Below, piece after piece: positions 46,234 through 54,392 of a DNA stretch of 64,000 nt. The DNA lies in contig JAPSHX010000011.1 in the NCBI GenBank assembly GCA_031179305.1, positions 49,700-113,699 of the forward strand, in the 5' to 3' direction. This DNA is from Paenarthrobacter sp. GTDB taxonomy: Bacteria; Actinomycetota; Actinomycetes; Actinomycetales; Micrococcaceae. The notes beneath the pieces are model-generated. The model was given only the letters and a program-made list of their open reading frames with translations, did no database searches and was not told where the DNA came from. Made by a program: the position numbers and the translations under genes. Each line of letters starts with the position of its first letter. Position 1 is the stretch's first letter.

Positions 46234-46840
46234 GCTCAAGCAGGGCCCCTGCCTCAAGTCCAAGAAGGGCGGCCGCAAGGTTCCCCACCAAATCAAGCAC
46301 ATACTCACCAGTGGCGCTCCCGGCCAGCACATCCATGACAAGGCCGTCTTCCTGGGCCACAAGAGTGCGGGCGATCTTGGCTGGATCCAGCAGGGGAGAG
46401 AACTCACCTGAGCGCGTTCCGGCGTCGATGATCTCCCGGTAGACACGTTCCTGTGCGCTGGTGAGCTCTTCCTGGATCCGGCGCTGCTCTGCGTCGCGGA
46501 GCATATGGGGCCAGTACTCGTACAGAATCCGGGAGACGTCGTCTTCCAGTCCTGCAGTAGTGCCGGCGCTGATGACGGCGGCGAGCTTGGCGGTGGGAGT
46601 CATGTCCGCCTCCACAGCTTCCGCGAGCTTCTCCAGGAATCTACCGGAGGAAGCCTGTACGGCGGCCGCAATGATCTCGGCGTGGCTGCCGAAGTAATAG
46701 AGCACGGCATTGGCAGCCATGCCTGCCTCGGCGGCAATGGCACGGAGTGTGGCCCCTTCAGCGCCGTCGCGGGCTGCCACAGCCTGGGCTGCCGCAACGA
46801 TTTCCTGCCGTCGAATTTCCTTCTTGTCTGCCTTGGCCAC
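46163..46840 (-). CDS. TetR-family regulator
   Basis: 225 residues. The DNA-binding part is RRQEIVAAAQAVAARDGAEG and LRAIAAEAGMAANAVLYYFG in the first 60 residues; the rest is a helical ligand-binding domain. The last 24 codons overlap the end of surE, transcribed in the opposite direction. It is divergent from the APC permease gene, and two 15-bp operator copies lie between them, so it should repress that operon in the absence of its ligand. Confidence 0.9.
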   Translation of the reverse strand: MAKADKKEIRRQEIVAAAQAVAARDGAEGATLRAIAAEAGMAANAVLYYFGSHAEIIAAAVQASSGRFLEKLAEAVEADMTPTAKLAAVISAGTTAGLEDDVSRILYEYWPHMLRDAEQRRIQEELTSAQERVYREIIDAGTRSGEFSPLLDPAKIARTLVAQEDGLVMDVLAGSATGEYVLDLVGNLAAALLGLEAGALLELIAARGLSAPQRPAGVPGTAPSR

Positions 46841-46873
46841 TGCCGCTCCCCCGTGGGCTCTTGAAGATTCCTG

Positions 46874-46902
46874 TTGACATTGACTCTAGACCGGTATTGA
46901 AT
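46874..46902 (+). promoter_or_regulatory. Sigma-70-type promoter of the permease-nitrilase operon
   Basis: TTGACA at 46874-46879 is followed by 17 bases and then TTGAAT (46897-46902), a plausible -10. The first TetR operator covers the -10. Confidence 0.5.
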
Positions 46903-46928
46903 GGCATTCAAATTTGAATGTGATTCAA
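46897..46928. promoter_or_regulatory. Tandem TetR operators TTGAAT-N3-ATTCAA
   Basis: TTGAATGGCATTCAA (46897-46911) and TTGAATGTGATTCAA (46914-46928) are two perfect 6-bp inverted repeats with 3-base spacers, 17 bases apart, in the divergent region between the TetR gene and the permease. The centre CATTCAAATTTGAATG (46905-46920) is itself a 16-bp palindrome. Further GATTCAA half-sites follow near 46935 and 46956. Confidence 0.8.
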
Positions 46929-46973
46929 ATTACTGATTCAAGATACGACTTACCGATTCAACGAGGAGTCTCC

Positions 46974-48569
46974 GTGTCACATCCCCCTTCCCCCACCTCA
47001 CTCGCGAGCGGCCCAACACCCAAAGACGCCACATCGGAGAACCCGGCATCCCGGAACCCGAAATCCAAAGGCCTGAAAGCCGGATCCATCGGTATCGGCC
47101 CAACAGTGGTCCTCGGGCTGGCCGCCGTCGCTCCTGCCTATAGCCTGGCCGTGACTCTCGGTTTCGTGGTCCTTGCCGTTGGAGCGAGCACCCCTGCCGC
47201 GTTCCTGCTGGGTTTCGTCCCCATCCTGTTCACCGCCCTCGCATTCAGGGACCTCAACAAGGAAATGCCCGACTGCGGTGGGGTCTTCGTCTGGATTACC
47301 CGTGTTTTCGGGCCGACCGCTGGCTGGTTCCTTGGCGGATGGGTGCCACAAGTGGCCACCTTCATTGCGAGCGCCGCACTGGCCCAAGTGGCCACCACCT
47401 ATCTGCTCAACTTCTTTGGTCTGGCCTGGATCGCCGCGGAGCCTATCGCCGTAGCTGCCATCGCCTGCGGGCTGGTCGTCTTGAGTGCATGGATTGCGGC
47501 GAGGGGAATCGAACTCTCTGCCTGGGTACAGTACGCACTGATTGGCCTCCAGCTAGTGGCACTCGGCGGATTCTGCGTCGCGGCTTTCACCGCCATGGCC
47601 ATGGGCAGCGCCGCCGAGGGCTCAGAAAAGCCTGGCCCGGAATGGTTCAATCCCTTTGCCTCCGGCGACATATCCGGCCTCGTGTCCGGCGTCATTCTGT
47701 GTCTGTTCATCTACTGGGGCTGGGATGCCTTGATCGCCGTCAATGAGGAAACCACGGACCGCAAGGGAACACCTGGCAAGGCAGTAGTCATCACCACAGT
47801 CATCCTGCTGCTCTTCTACGTAGTGACGGCTACGGCCGCCGTCGGATATGCCGGAACTGCAAGCATCACCAATCCGGAAACCGTCTCGGATGTCCTTTCA
47901 GTACTCGGCCCGCAGGCAACAGGAGACGTTTTTGGCCAGGTCATCATCCTTGCGGTGGGACTCTCTGCGTTGGCAGCACTGATGACTGTTGCTGTCAGCA
48001 CGCCCCGGACCTGGCTCAGCATGGGCACCTATGGTGCACTGCCCAAGTCGACCACGAAGATGCATCCCAAGAGCGGCACGCCTACCTTCTCCATCACCTG
48101 GTGGGCAATCATCACCATGGCCATAACGATGGGGCTGACGGCAATAAGCGCGGACTTCATCGGACTTGCCATCCTGTCTGTGGGCCTGATGATCGCGGCC
48201 TACTACGCGACGACCGCCTTGGCCTCGGTGGTGTACTTCGCACCGCTGATGCGCACCTCTGCATCGGCCCTGATCCTGAAGGGTATCCTTCCCGGCCTCG
48301 GAGCACTCCTGATGATTGGAGCATTCGCATACAGCGCCGTCGACATGCTGTCCCCCGAATACGCGGGACTGTCCTGGCTGGGCATCGGCTCAGTGTTCTG
48401 GATCGGCATCGGTGCGCTGGTCTTGGGCCTGCTGGTCACCGCGATCCTCAGGACCAGGCTGCGCCGCTTCTTCTCAGGCGAAGCCATCCCCCGCGGAAAC
48501 ATCACCACCCGCCACCAACTTCCGTCCATTCTCAGCAACGAAACTCCCAGCAACGAAACCGAGGCATAA
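46974..48569 (+). CDS. APC-family amino-acid permease
   Basis: 531 residues from a GTG at 46974 with GAGGAG seven bases upstream. About twelve hydrophobic segments; the first conserved helix is VVLGLAAVAPAYSLAVTLG near residue 45, and FLGGWVPQVATFIASAALA follows. It should import an amino acid or related amide by proton symport. Its stop (TAA) is directly followed by the ATG of the nitrilase gene, so the two are in one operon under the divergent TetR regulator. Confidence 0.88.
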   Translation: MSHPPSPTSLASGPTPKDATSENPASRNPKSKGLKAGSIGIGPTVVLGLAAVAPAYSLAVTLGFVVLAVGASTPAAFLLGFVPILFTALAFRDLNKEMPDCGGVFVWITRVFGPTAGWFLGGWVPQVATFIASAALAQVATTYLLNFFGLAWIAAEPIAVAAIACGLVVLSAWIAARGIELSAWVQYALIGLQLVALGGFCVAAFTAMAMGSAAEGSEKPGPEWFNPFASGDISGLVSGVILCLFIYWGWDALIAVNEETTDRKGTPGKAVVITTVILLLFYVVTATAAVGYAGTASITNPETVSDVLSVLGPQATGDVFGQVIILAVGLSALAALMTVAVSTPRTWLSMGTYGALPKSTTKMHPKSGTPTFSITWWAIITMAITMGLTAISADFIGLAILSVGLMIAAYYATTALASVVYFAPLMRTSASALILKGILPGLGALLMIGAFAYSAVDMLSPEYAGLSWLGIGSVFWIGIGALVLGLLVTAILRTRLRRFFSGEAIPRGNITTRHQLPSILSNETPSNETEA

Positions 48570-49469
48570 ATGCGCATCCTGTCCATCGCAGCAATTCAGA
48601 CCAATCCCGTCCCTCACGATCTCGAGGCCACGTGGGCCCGGTTCGAGGCCCAAGCCGAATCGGCTAAAAAGCTCGGCCCCGATGTGGACGTCATCGTGGT
48701 TCCGGAACTGCTGCTTTCCGCGCCGGGCGAGTTCCTGCTTCCTGACCCAGAGGGCGAAACCCGCTCCGCCGCACCTATCCCCAGCCCCCTCACCGACCGC
48801 ATCTCCGCGCTGGCCCGCAGGCTGAACGTGTGGCTTGTGCCTGGCTCACTGCTGGAAACGGACAAGGGGCACACGTACAACACAGCCATTGCCGTCTCCC
48901 CGCAAGGCGAAATTGTGGCACGCTACAGGAAACTCTTCCCATGGCGCCCGTTCGAAACCACCACGCCCGGCGATTCCTTCGTCACTTTCGACATCCCCGG
49001 CTGTGGACGCATCGGCCTGGCCATCTGTTTCGACGGCAGCTTCCCCGAAGTAGCCCGCCAACTGGCGTGGCTCGGGGCCGAGGTGATCATCCAGCCCACC
49101 CTCACCACCACCCGTGACCGGGCCATGGAGATCGTCATGTCCCAGGCCAACGCCTTTGCCAACCAGGTGTACGTGGTGAACGTCAATGGAGCGTCCCCCT
49201 CAGGAGTTGGCGAGAGTGTCATCGTCGATCCCGAGGGCACCATCATGCAGCACGCGCGGGGCGGTGAAGAGATCCTGTTCGCAGTTTTGGATCTTGACCG
49301 TGTCACGCAACTACGCCGCTATGGAACGCATGGCATCAACCGCCCTTGGGCTCAGCTCCGGGATCAGGAAGGCCTGCTGCGCTTCCCGATGTTCGGCGGA
49401 GCTCACTTTCAATCGCCGGAGTGGAGTGCCAATTCCGTTCCGGCGCGGCAGGGCAGCGGACGGGGTTGA
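48570..49469 (+). CDS. Nitrilase-superfamily amidase
   Basis: 299 residues with the nitrilase superfamily triad: glutamate in VIVVPELLLSAPG near residue 47, lysine in VARYRKLFPWRPFE near 122, and cysteine in GLAICFDGSFPEVARQ near 154. It hydrolyses an amide or nitrile of unknown identity. It begins at the base after the permease stop, so uptake and cleavage of a substrate are likely made together. A hairpin terminator of the ACGGCG family follows. Confidence 0.88.
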   Translation: MRILSIAAIQTNPVPHDLEATWARFEAQAESAKKLGPDVDVIVVPELLLSAPGEFLLPDPEGETRSAAPIPSPLTDRISALARRLNVWLVPGSLLETDKGHTYNTAIAVSPQGEIVARYRKLFPWRPFETTTPGDSFVTFDIPGCGRIGLAICFDGSFPEVARQLAWLGAEVIIQPTLTTTRDRAMEIVMSQANAFANQVYVVNVNGASPSGVGESVIVDPEGTIMQHARGGEEILFAVLDLDRVTQLRRYGTHGINRPWAQLRDQEGLLRFPMFGGAHFQSPEWSANSVPARQGSGRG

Positions 49470-49487
49470 CCACACGCCTAACCTGAG

Positions 49488-49523
49488 AAGCGTTCGACGG
49501 CGGGCTGCCGCCGTCGAACGCTT
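49488..49523 (+). terminator. 16-bp perfect hairpin terminator after the nitrilase
   Basis: AAGCGTTCGACGGCGG (49488-49503) pairs perfectly with CCGCCGTCGAACGCTT (49508-49523), with a GCTG loop and a short T-run after it. It is the clearest member of the ACGGCG hairpin family. Confidence 0.85.
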
Positions 49524-49571
49524 TTCCCTCACCCTAGAGAAGATCAGGTTACTTACTTCTATACTGGCGTT

Positions 49572-50369
49572 GTGATGGCATCACTTTGGTTTGGACTGAT
49601 TGCCTCCAGCGCCCTGGTCATAGGCGCACTCATCGGCGTGCGTTTCGAGCTACCGAAGCGGCTTCTGGCCATCCTGCTGTCCTTCGCGGCCGGCTCACTC
49701 ATCACCGCCTTGGCGTTCGAACTGTTCGAGGACGCCTACGAACAGGGCGGAATCGTGCGCGCGGCGATGGGGCTCCTTGCGGGGGCCATCGTATTTACGG
49801 CGCTAAGCGCATTGTTGGATCGCTGGGCGCAACCCGGGAGAACCTCGAAATCCAAACCTGCAGACGAAGTACAGGGCAGCCCCAAGCTGGACACTGACGC
49901 CGCCGCGTCCGATAAGGCTGCCACCTCCGCCTCAACACGCGGCGCCGCAGGCATGGCACTCTTGGCCGCGGTCACCTTGGACGGCGTGCCCGAGAACGTC
50001 GCCTTGGGCATCTCCCTGGAGGAAGGATCCGGCGGACTGGCACTGCTGGCGGCAATCTTCGTTTCCAACCTGCCCGAAGCGCTGGTTGGAGCCTCGTCCA
50101 TGCGCAGCCAGGGTCGCAAGGCCGGGCCGATCATGTTGCTCTGGAGCGTCTGCGCAGTGCTGCTGGTTGCCGCCGTCATTCTCGGAGCGGGGCCACTCTC
50201 CTCAGCCCAGCCTGAGACGATCTCCCTACCGTTGGCATTTGCAGCAGGTGCCGTCATCGCATCACTCGCGGATACCCTCATGCCCGAGGCCTACGAACAC
50301 GGCGGCCCAGCCGTTGCGTTGAGTACAGCTGCAGGCTTTGTCCTGTCGTTCACGCTCTCACTCGCCTGA
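49572..50369 (+). CDS. ZIP-family metal transporter-like protein with altered metal motif
   Basis: 265 residues with eight hydrophobic segments; a GTG at 49572 and an ATG at 49575 are equivalent starts. The variable loop (about residues 85-130) is hydrophilic. The usual ZIP motif HN-x-PEG in TM4 reads LDGVPENVALG here, so aspartate replaces the histidine and asparagine the glycine, while TM5 has SNLPEALVGASS with the glutamate intact. It may transport metal with altered selectivity or may have lost it. It stands alone between two hairpin terminators. Confidence 0.75.
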   Translation: MMASLWFGLIASSALVIGALIGVRFELPKRLLAILLSFAAGSLITALAFELFEDAYEQGGIVRAAMGLLAGAIVFTALSALLDRWAQPGRTSKSKPADEVQGSPKLDTDAAASDKAATSASTRGAAGMALLAAVTLDGVPENVALGISLEEGSGGLALLAAIFVSNLPEALVGASSMRSQGRKAGPIMLLWSVCAVLLVAAVILGAGPLSSAQPETISLPLAFAAGAVIASLADTLMPEAYEHGGPAVALSTAAGFVLSFTLSLA

Positions 50370-50407
50370 GTCGCTGAGTTTGGACGCTGGCGAGCATTAA
50401 GGCTGGA

Positions 50408-50443
50408 AAGCGCACGACGGCGAGTACACGCCGTCGTGCGCTT
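50408..50443 (+). terminator. 15-bp perfect hairpin after the ZIP gene, ACGGCG-core family
   Basis: AAGCGCACGACGGCG (50408-50422) pairs perfectly with CGCCGTCGTGCGCTT (50429-50443), loop of six, followed by CTTCTGT. It also serves the convergent DUF6458 gene. Confidence 0.8.
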
Positions 50444-50462
50444 CTTCTGTAAGTTGCGACTA

Positions 50463-50693
50463 TCAGACCTCGGGGCGCCGCTCGACAACCGTCTGGGGAT
50501 CGCCGCGGCGCTCAACAACGGTGCGGCGGGTCCGGTTGGACATGGCGATGGAGATGATGAGACCGACAACGCCGACCCCGATCAGAATGTAGCCGACCAG
50601 GACCTGGTCGAGGAAGGGGATGATACCGGGGGCGAGCGCGAAGGCCAGAATAGCTCCGATGGCAATCAGGGCGATGGAAGAACCAATTCTCAT
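50463..50693 (-). CDS. DUF6458-type two-span membrane protein
   Basis: 76 residues from an ATG at 50693 with GAGGAG nine bases upstream. Two hydrophobic segments (IALIAIGAILAFALA and VGYILIGVGVVGLIISIAM) are followed by a basic tail with two copies of a TVVERR motif (TVVERRGDPQ and TVVERRPEV). I recall this shape as the small DUF6458 membrane proteins found in actinobacteria; function unknown. It is divergent from the XRE-cupin gene across 154 bases. Confidence 0.7.
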   Translation of the reverse strand: MRIGSSIALIAIGAILAFALAPGIIPFLDQVLVGYILIGVGVVGLIISIAMSNRTRRTVVERRGDPQTVVERRPEV

Positions 50694-50819
50694 AACGTGC
50701 TCCTCATGTTTTTTCGGCGCAGTCAGGGTCTGCAGCCGAATCCGTATGATCAGGATACTTATGTTCCATCTCACCGACCAGCATCGACCAAGCGCGGCCG
50801 TCAGCGACCATAGTGAGAG

Positions 50820-50834
50820 TGCACTCAAAGTGCA
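50820..50834. promoter_or_regulatory. Inverted repeat TGCACT-CAA-AGTGCA upstream of the XRE gene
   Basis: A perfect 6-bp inverted repeat with a 3-base spacer lies 13 bases before the XRE-cupin start, with a further TGCACTT half-site right at 50841-50847. It is a likely autoregulatory site. Confidence 0.55.
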
Positions 50835-50847
50835 GTATGATGCACTT

Positions 50848-51450
50848 ATGGATGAAATCACCAGCACCCTGTCACTGGCCATAGGCGCCCGGGTGAAACA
50901 AGAGCGCCAAACCCGCGGATGGACCCTTGATCAGCTGGCAGAAGCCGCTGGCGTGAGCCGACGAATGATCGTCAACGTCGAACAGGGAGCGGCGAACCCC
51001 AGCGTCGGAACGCTGCTGCGCATCAGTGATGCCTTGGGCGTCGGGCTACCCGCACTGGTTGAGTCCCCGCGCCCCAAACCGATCAAGGTCACCCGCAGCG
51101 GCGAAGGTGCAACCTTGTGGACCAGCAAGCAAGGCGGACGCGGAGTCCTGATGGCCGGCACCGAATCTCCGGACGTCGTGGAACTGTGGGACTGGACGTT
51201 GGGCCCCGGAGACCAGCACGCCAGCGAAGCCCACGCCTCCGGGACCAAGGAACTCCTGCAGGTACTCCAAGGCACCCTCGCCGTGGACGTCGACGGCCAG
51301 GTAACCACCCTTGAAGTGGGCGATTCCCTGACCTTCCCCGGCGATGCCGCCCATTCCTATACAAACCCGGGCGCGGAACCCGCCCGATTCTCCCTGGCAG
51401 TATTTGAGCCGGGCGTAGGTTCAGGACACCTTCAGGATGCCGGCTCATGA
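50848..51450 (+). CDS. XRE-family regulator with cupin domain
   Basis: 200 residues from the ATG at 50848; the frame is open upstream but that part is promoter sequence. The XRE helix-turn-helix is at about residues 10-65 (ERQTRGWTLDQLAEAAGVS, MIVNVEQGAANPSVGTLLR). The C-terminal cupin (about 110-185) has the small-molecule-binding pattern EAHASGTKELLQVLQGTLAV and GDSLTFPGDAAHSYTNPG. Such proteins repress transport or biosynthesis genes in response to a metabolite. It overlaps the EamA gene by four bases (ATGA), its probable target. Confidence 0.9.
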   Translation: MDEITSTLSLAIGARVKQERQTRGWTLDQLAEAAGVSRRMIVNVEQGAANPSVGTLLRISDALGVGLPALVESPRPKPIKVTRSGEGATLWTSKQGGRGVLMAGTESPDVVELWDWTLGPGDQHASEAHASGTKELLQVLQGTLAVDVDGQVTTLEVGDSLTFPGDAAHSYTNPGAEPARFSLAVFEPGVGSGHLQDAGS

Positions 51451-52376
51451 AAACCCCAAAACTCATGGCTGTTCCACCATGGGGGCTCGCGGTTGCGGCC
51501 ATGATTTCAGTCCAATTAAGTTCCGCGTTGTCGGTGGATCTCATTGCCGACGTGGGCCCGGCCGGTACGGCATGGTTGAGGTTGACCATGGGAGCCATCA
51601 TCTTCATGGCCATAGCCCGGCCGCCGCTTCGCTCGATCCGCCGGCCCGACATCCTGCCCCTGCTGGGACTCGGCGTCGCCACCGGCCTCATGACTATCAT
51701 GTTCCTCGCCGCCATCGAGCGCATTCCCCTGGGTACCACTGTGGCCATCGAGTTCCTGGGACCACTAACGGTGGCAGCAATCCGAAGCCACAACCGCAAA
51801 GCCCTTGCCTGGCCTGCGTTGGCGCTGGCCGGCGTCGTGCTCCTAACCGAACCCTGGCATGGCCGGATCGACGCCTTAGGCGTGATGTTCGCGGCTACCG
51901 CGGCCATCGGCTGGGGTGCCTACATCCTGCTGACCCAACGAATCGGCGACCGCTTCACGGGAACCGGAGCACTCTCACTCACCGTGCCGGTGGCTGCGGC
52001 CACGGCCGCGGTCTTCGGTATTCCACAGGCGACAGGACACCTCAGCCCCGAAGTCCTGCTGGCCGCACTCGGAGTCGCGGTACTGATGCCGGTACTCCCC
52101 TTCATCCTCGAGATGATGGCTTTGCGGCGCATGACTTCCACAGCCTTCGGCACGCTGATGTCCCTGGAACCGGCGTTCGGCGTGCTCCTTGGGCTGCTGG
52201 TGCTGCATCAGCAACCGTCCATCATCCAGTTCATTGGCATCACGCTGGTGGTGGTCGCGGGCGCCGCGGCGCAGCGCGGCGGGAAAAGAAACCCGCCACC
52301 TCCAGAGCCCGTCGCCGGCCTTGAACCGCCGCTTACCCAAGCCCTGCCTGCCACCAGCCCGCGTCATGACAGCTGA
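51447..52376 (+). CDS. EamA-family transporter (RhtA-like exporter)
   Basis: 309 residues with ten hydrophobic segments arranged as two EamA repeats. The middle RIPLGTTVAIEFLGPLTVAA and the second-repeat LVVVAGAAAQRG end fit the amino-acid exporter group (RhtA, threonine and homoserine). It is co-translated with the XRE-cupin regulator, which suggests export of a metabolite sensed by the cupin. The C-terminal tail is polar and cytoplasmic. Confidence 0.87.
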   Translation: MKTPKLMAVPPWGLAVAAMISVQLSSALSVDLIADVGPAGTAWLRLTMGAIIFMAIARPPLRSIRRPDILPLLGLGVATGLMTIMFLAAIERIPLGTTVAIEFLGPLTVAAIRSHNRKALAWPALALAGVVLLTEPWHGRIDALGVMFAATAAIGWGAYILLTQRIGDRFTGTGALSLTVPVAAATAAVFGIPQATGHLSPEVLLAALGVAVLMPVLPFILEMMALRRMTSTAFGTLMSLEPAFGVLLGLLVLHQQPSIIQFIGITLVVVAGAAAQRGGKRNPPPPEPVAGLEPPLTQALPATSPRHDS

Positions 52377-52378
52377 GA

Positions 52379-52468
52379 GCGGTCGCCACCATTGTGGAAA
52401 GTTGGAACCGGCCGGCGCAGCGGGCACGCCTCGCCAGGGTCATCGAGGAGCTTGGCCTGGGAAATTAG
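52379..52468 (+). pseudogene. Short open stretch, possible gene remnant
   Basis: Between the EamA and dehydrogenase genes, one frame gives 29 residues containing IVESWNRPAQRARLARVIEE and then a TAG at 52466. Third-position GC is gene-like, so it may be the tail of a deleted gene. No family is recognised and nothing precedes it in frame. Confidence 0.2.
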
Positions 52469-53511
52469 CAGATGGTGATGACTACCTTCCCGCGGGCTTT
52501 GCCGGCGTCGAGATATCGCATGGCTTCCGGGACCTGGGCCAGCGGATAGCTGCGGTCTATTGCAGGAGTGATGGTTCCCGCTTCGAGGAGACCTGCGAGG
52601 TATTCCAGGTCCCCGGCGGCCTGGGTGCCCACGATCATGGTGAGCCGTTGGCGAATAAGTGGAGAGAGCGCCACGGCCCGGAATTGGCGATCCAGGCTGC
52701 CCGTCCAGGACCCGCCCTCCTCACCACCGGTGATCACTGCTGTTCCCGAAGGGGTGAGCGCCCGGCGAAGACGGGAAATCGATGGGTTGCCTGCTATGTC
52801 GATGATGACGTCGTAGCGTTCGCTGCCATCGGCGAAGTCCCGTGAGGTGTAGTCGATGACATGGTGGGCACCGAGGGCGCGCACCAGCTCTACTTTTGCG
52901 GCACTGGCCACGCCGGTTACCTCGGCACCGGCCGCCTTGGCGAGCTGTACGGCATAGCTGCCCACACCACCCGAGGCGCCTGTAATCAGGACCTTGGGTC
53001 CCTTCGATGCCGAACCTTCGCTCGGATCGATACCGCCTGCACGTAACGCGATCAGCGCAGTGCAGGCGGACACCGGGACCGCCGCGGCTTGCTCGAAGCT
53101 GATGCCCGCCGGCTTGTGGGCGAGCTGGTTCTCACGGGCGGCGGCAAACTCTGCGAATGATCCCTTTCCTGATCCAAAGACCTGGTCCCCCACGGCGAAC
53201 CGAGTCACTTTAGCTCCGACAGCCTCCACGGTGCCGGCGAGGTCCAACCCGGGAACGGGGTTCCTCGGGGCGCGCAAGCCGTAGGCGAGGCGCAATGCAT
53301 ACGGCAAGCCGGTGGCGACGTGCCATGTACCGCGGTCCAAACCGGCGGCATGGACTTTCACCAGCACCTCTTTCTCTTTGATGGCCGGGCGAGGAAGTTG
53401 TGCGTGGCGAAGGACGTCGGCGGAGCCGTATGCCACCTGGATGATGGCCCTCATGGTTCCGGGCGATGCCTGGTCCTTGCGTGTTTCCTTGGATTGCTGA
53501 CCAGTAGTCAT
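52465..53511 (-). CDS. Zinc-independent MDR alcohol dehydrogenase/quinone oxidoreductase
   Basis: 348 residues from an ATG at 53511 with AAAGG about nine bases upstream; a longer frame from 53583 is also open. The N-terminal GroES-like domain has IIQVAYGSADVLRHAQLPRP and ends in the NADP-binding GGVGSYAVQLAKAAGAEVTG near residue 175, with DYTSRDFADGSERYDVIIDI after it. No catalytic zinc ligands are present, so it is in the quinone-oxidoreductase-like branch. It is divergent from a TetR gene, its probable repressor, with two operator copies between them. Confidence 0.87.
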   Translation of the reverse strand: MTTGQQSKETRKDQASPGTMRAIIQVAYGSADVLRHAQLPRPAIKEKEVLVKVHAAGLDRGTWHVATGLPYALRLAYGLRAPRNPVPGLDLAGTVEAVGAKVTRFAVGDQVFGSGKGSFAEFAAARENQLAHKPAGISFEQAAAVPVSACTALIALRAGGIDPSEGSASKGPKVLITGASGGVGSYAVQLAKAAGAEVTGVASAAKVELVRALGAHHVIDYTSRDFADGSERYDVIIDIAGNPSISRLRRALTPSGTAVITGGEEGGSWTGSLDRQFRAVALSPLIRQRLTMIVGTQAAGDLEYLAGLLEAGTITPAIDRSYPLAQVPEAMRYLDAGKARGKVVITIC

Positions 53512-53552
53512 GGCCGGGCCTTTCAGTCCTGATGATGCTCGATGATGGTTTT

Positions 53553-53591
53553 CGTACGCTGTACTAATCACGTTACCGTACACTGTACTAA
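53553..53591. promoter_or_regulatory. Tandem operator sites CGTAC[G/A]CTGTACTAA
   Basis: CGTACGCTGTACTAA (53553-53567) and CGTACACTGTACTAA (53577-53591) are two near-identical copies, each with a GTAC-N3-GTAC inverted repeat inside, 24 bases apart. They sit in the divergent region between the dehydrogenase and TetR genes. Confidence 0.75.
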
Positions 53592-53627
53592 AGCGCTAGA
53601 GCCCCACACTCAACACAAGGAGTCCAT

Positions 53628-54293
53628 GTGTCCACCGCCGCATCGCAGCGCCTGCCGCTCAGCAGGGAACGAGTGCTTGAATGCGCAGTGGCACTCGCTG
53701 ACGAATCGGGACTGGCGGCGCTGACCATCCGTACGCTGGCCCAGAGCATGGGAACAAAGCCCATGTCGCTCTACTACTACGTAGCCAACAAGGACGAGAT
53801 TCTTGATGGGATCGTGGACATGGTCTTTAGTGAAATCGAGCTGCCGGCACCGGGGCGGGAATGGCGCGAGGAAATGCGGCAGAGGGCCTACGGAGTGCGA
53901 TCAGCGCTCAGACGCCACCCCTGGGCAGTCGGGCTGCTGGAAAGCCGGTCCGCGCCGGGACCGGCCACACTCCGGCACCATGAAGCAACACTGGCAACCC
54001 TGAGGGAAGCAGGATTCTCCATCCAGCTGACGGCCCACGCCTATGCCCTGCTGGACAGCTACATTTACGGCTTTGTCCTTCAGGAAGCAGCACTCCCCTT
54101 CGAGGGCAGGGATGCCGCGGCCGAGATCACCAACCCCATCCTGGAGCGCTTCGCCACCGGCGAGTACCCACGCATGGTGGAGATCGCCGTCGAACATGTC
54201 CTCAAACCCGGCTACGACTTTGGCGACGAGTTCGAGTTCGGCCTGGACCTGGTCCTCGATGGCCTCAACCGGCTGAAAGCCCGCGAAGAATAA
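53628..54293 (+). CDS. TetR-family regulator (TetR/TetR_C type)
   Basis: 221 residues from a GTG at 53628 with AAGGAG six bases upstream. The HTH is at about residues 10-60: SRERVLECAVALADESGLA, IRTLAQSMGTKPMSLYYYVA. The C-terminal half (about 80-205) matches the TetR_C ligand domain (LRREAGFSIQLTAHAYALLD-like). It is divergent from the dehydrogenase gene and stands next to the GH15 gene at 54393, which is unlikely to be its target. Confidence 0.88.
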   Translation: MSTAASQRLPLSRERVLECAVALADESGLAALTIRTLAQSMGTKPMSLYYYVANKDEILDGIVDMVFSEIELPAPGREWREEMRQRAYGVRSALRRHPWAVGLLESRSAPGPATLRHHEATLATLREAGFSIQLTAHAYALLDSYIYGFVLQEAALPFEGRDAAAEITNPILERFATGEYPRMVEIAVEHVLKPGYDFGDEFEFGLDLVLDGLNRLKAREE

Positions 54294-54392
54294 GCACCTT
54301 TCGACTGGGAGGCGCGAGTCTCATTGGAGGCTCTCGGACCAACGCGGTACGGTCAGGCATAGCTGACGTCGCCTAGTGAGGGAGCATGGTTC

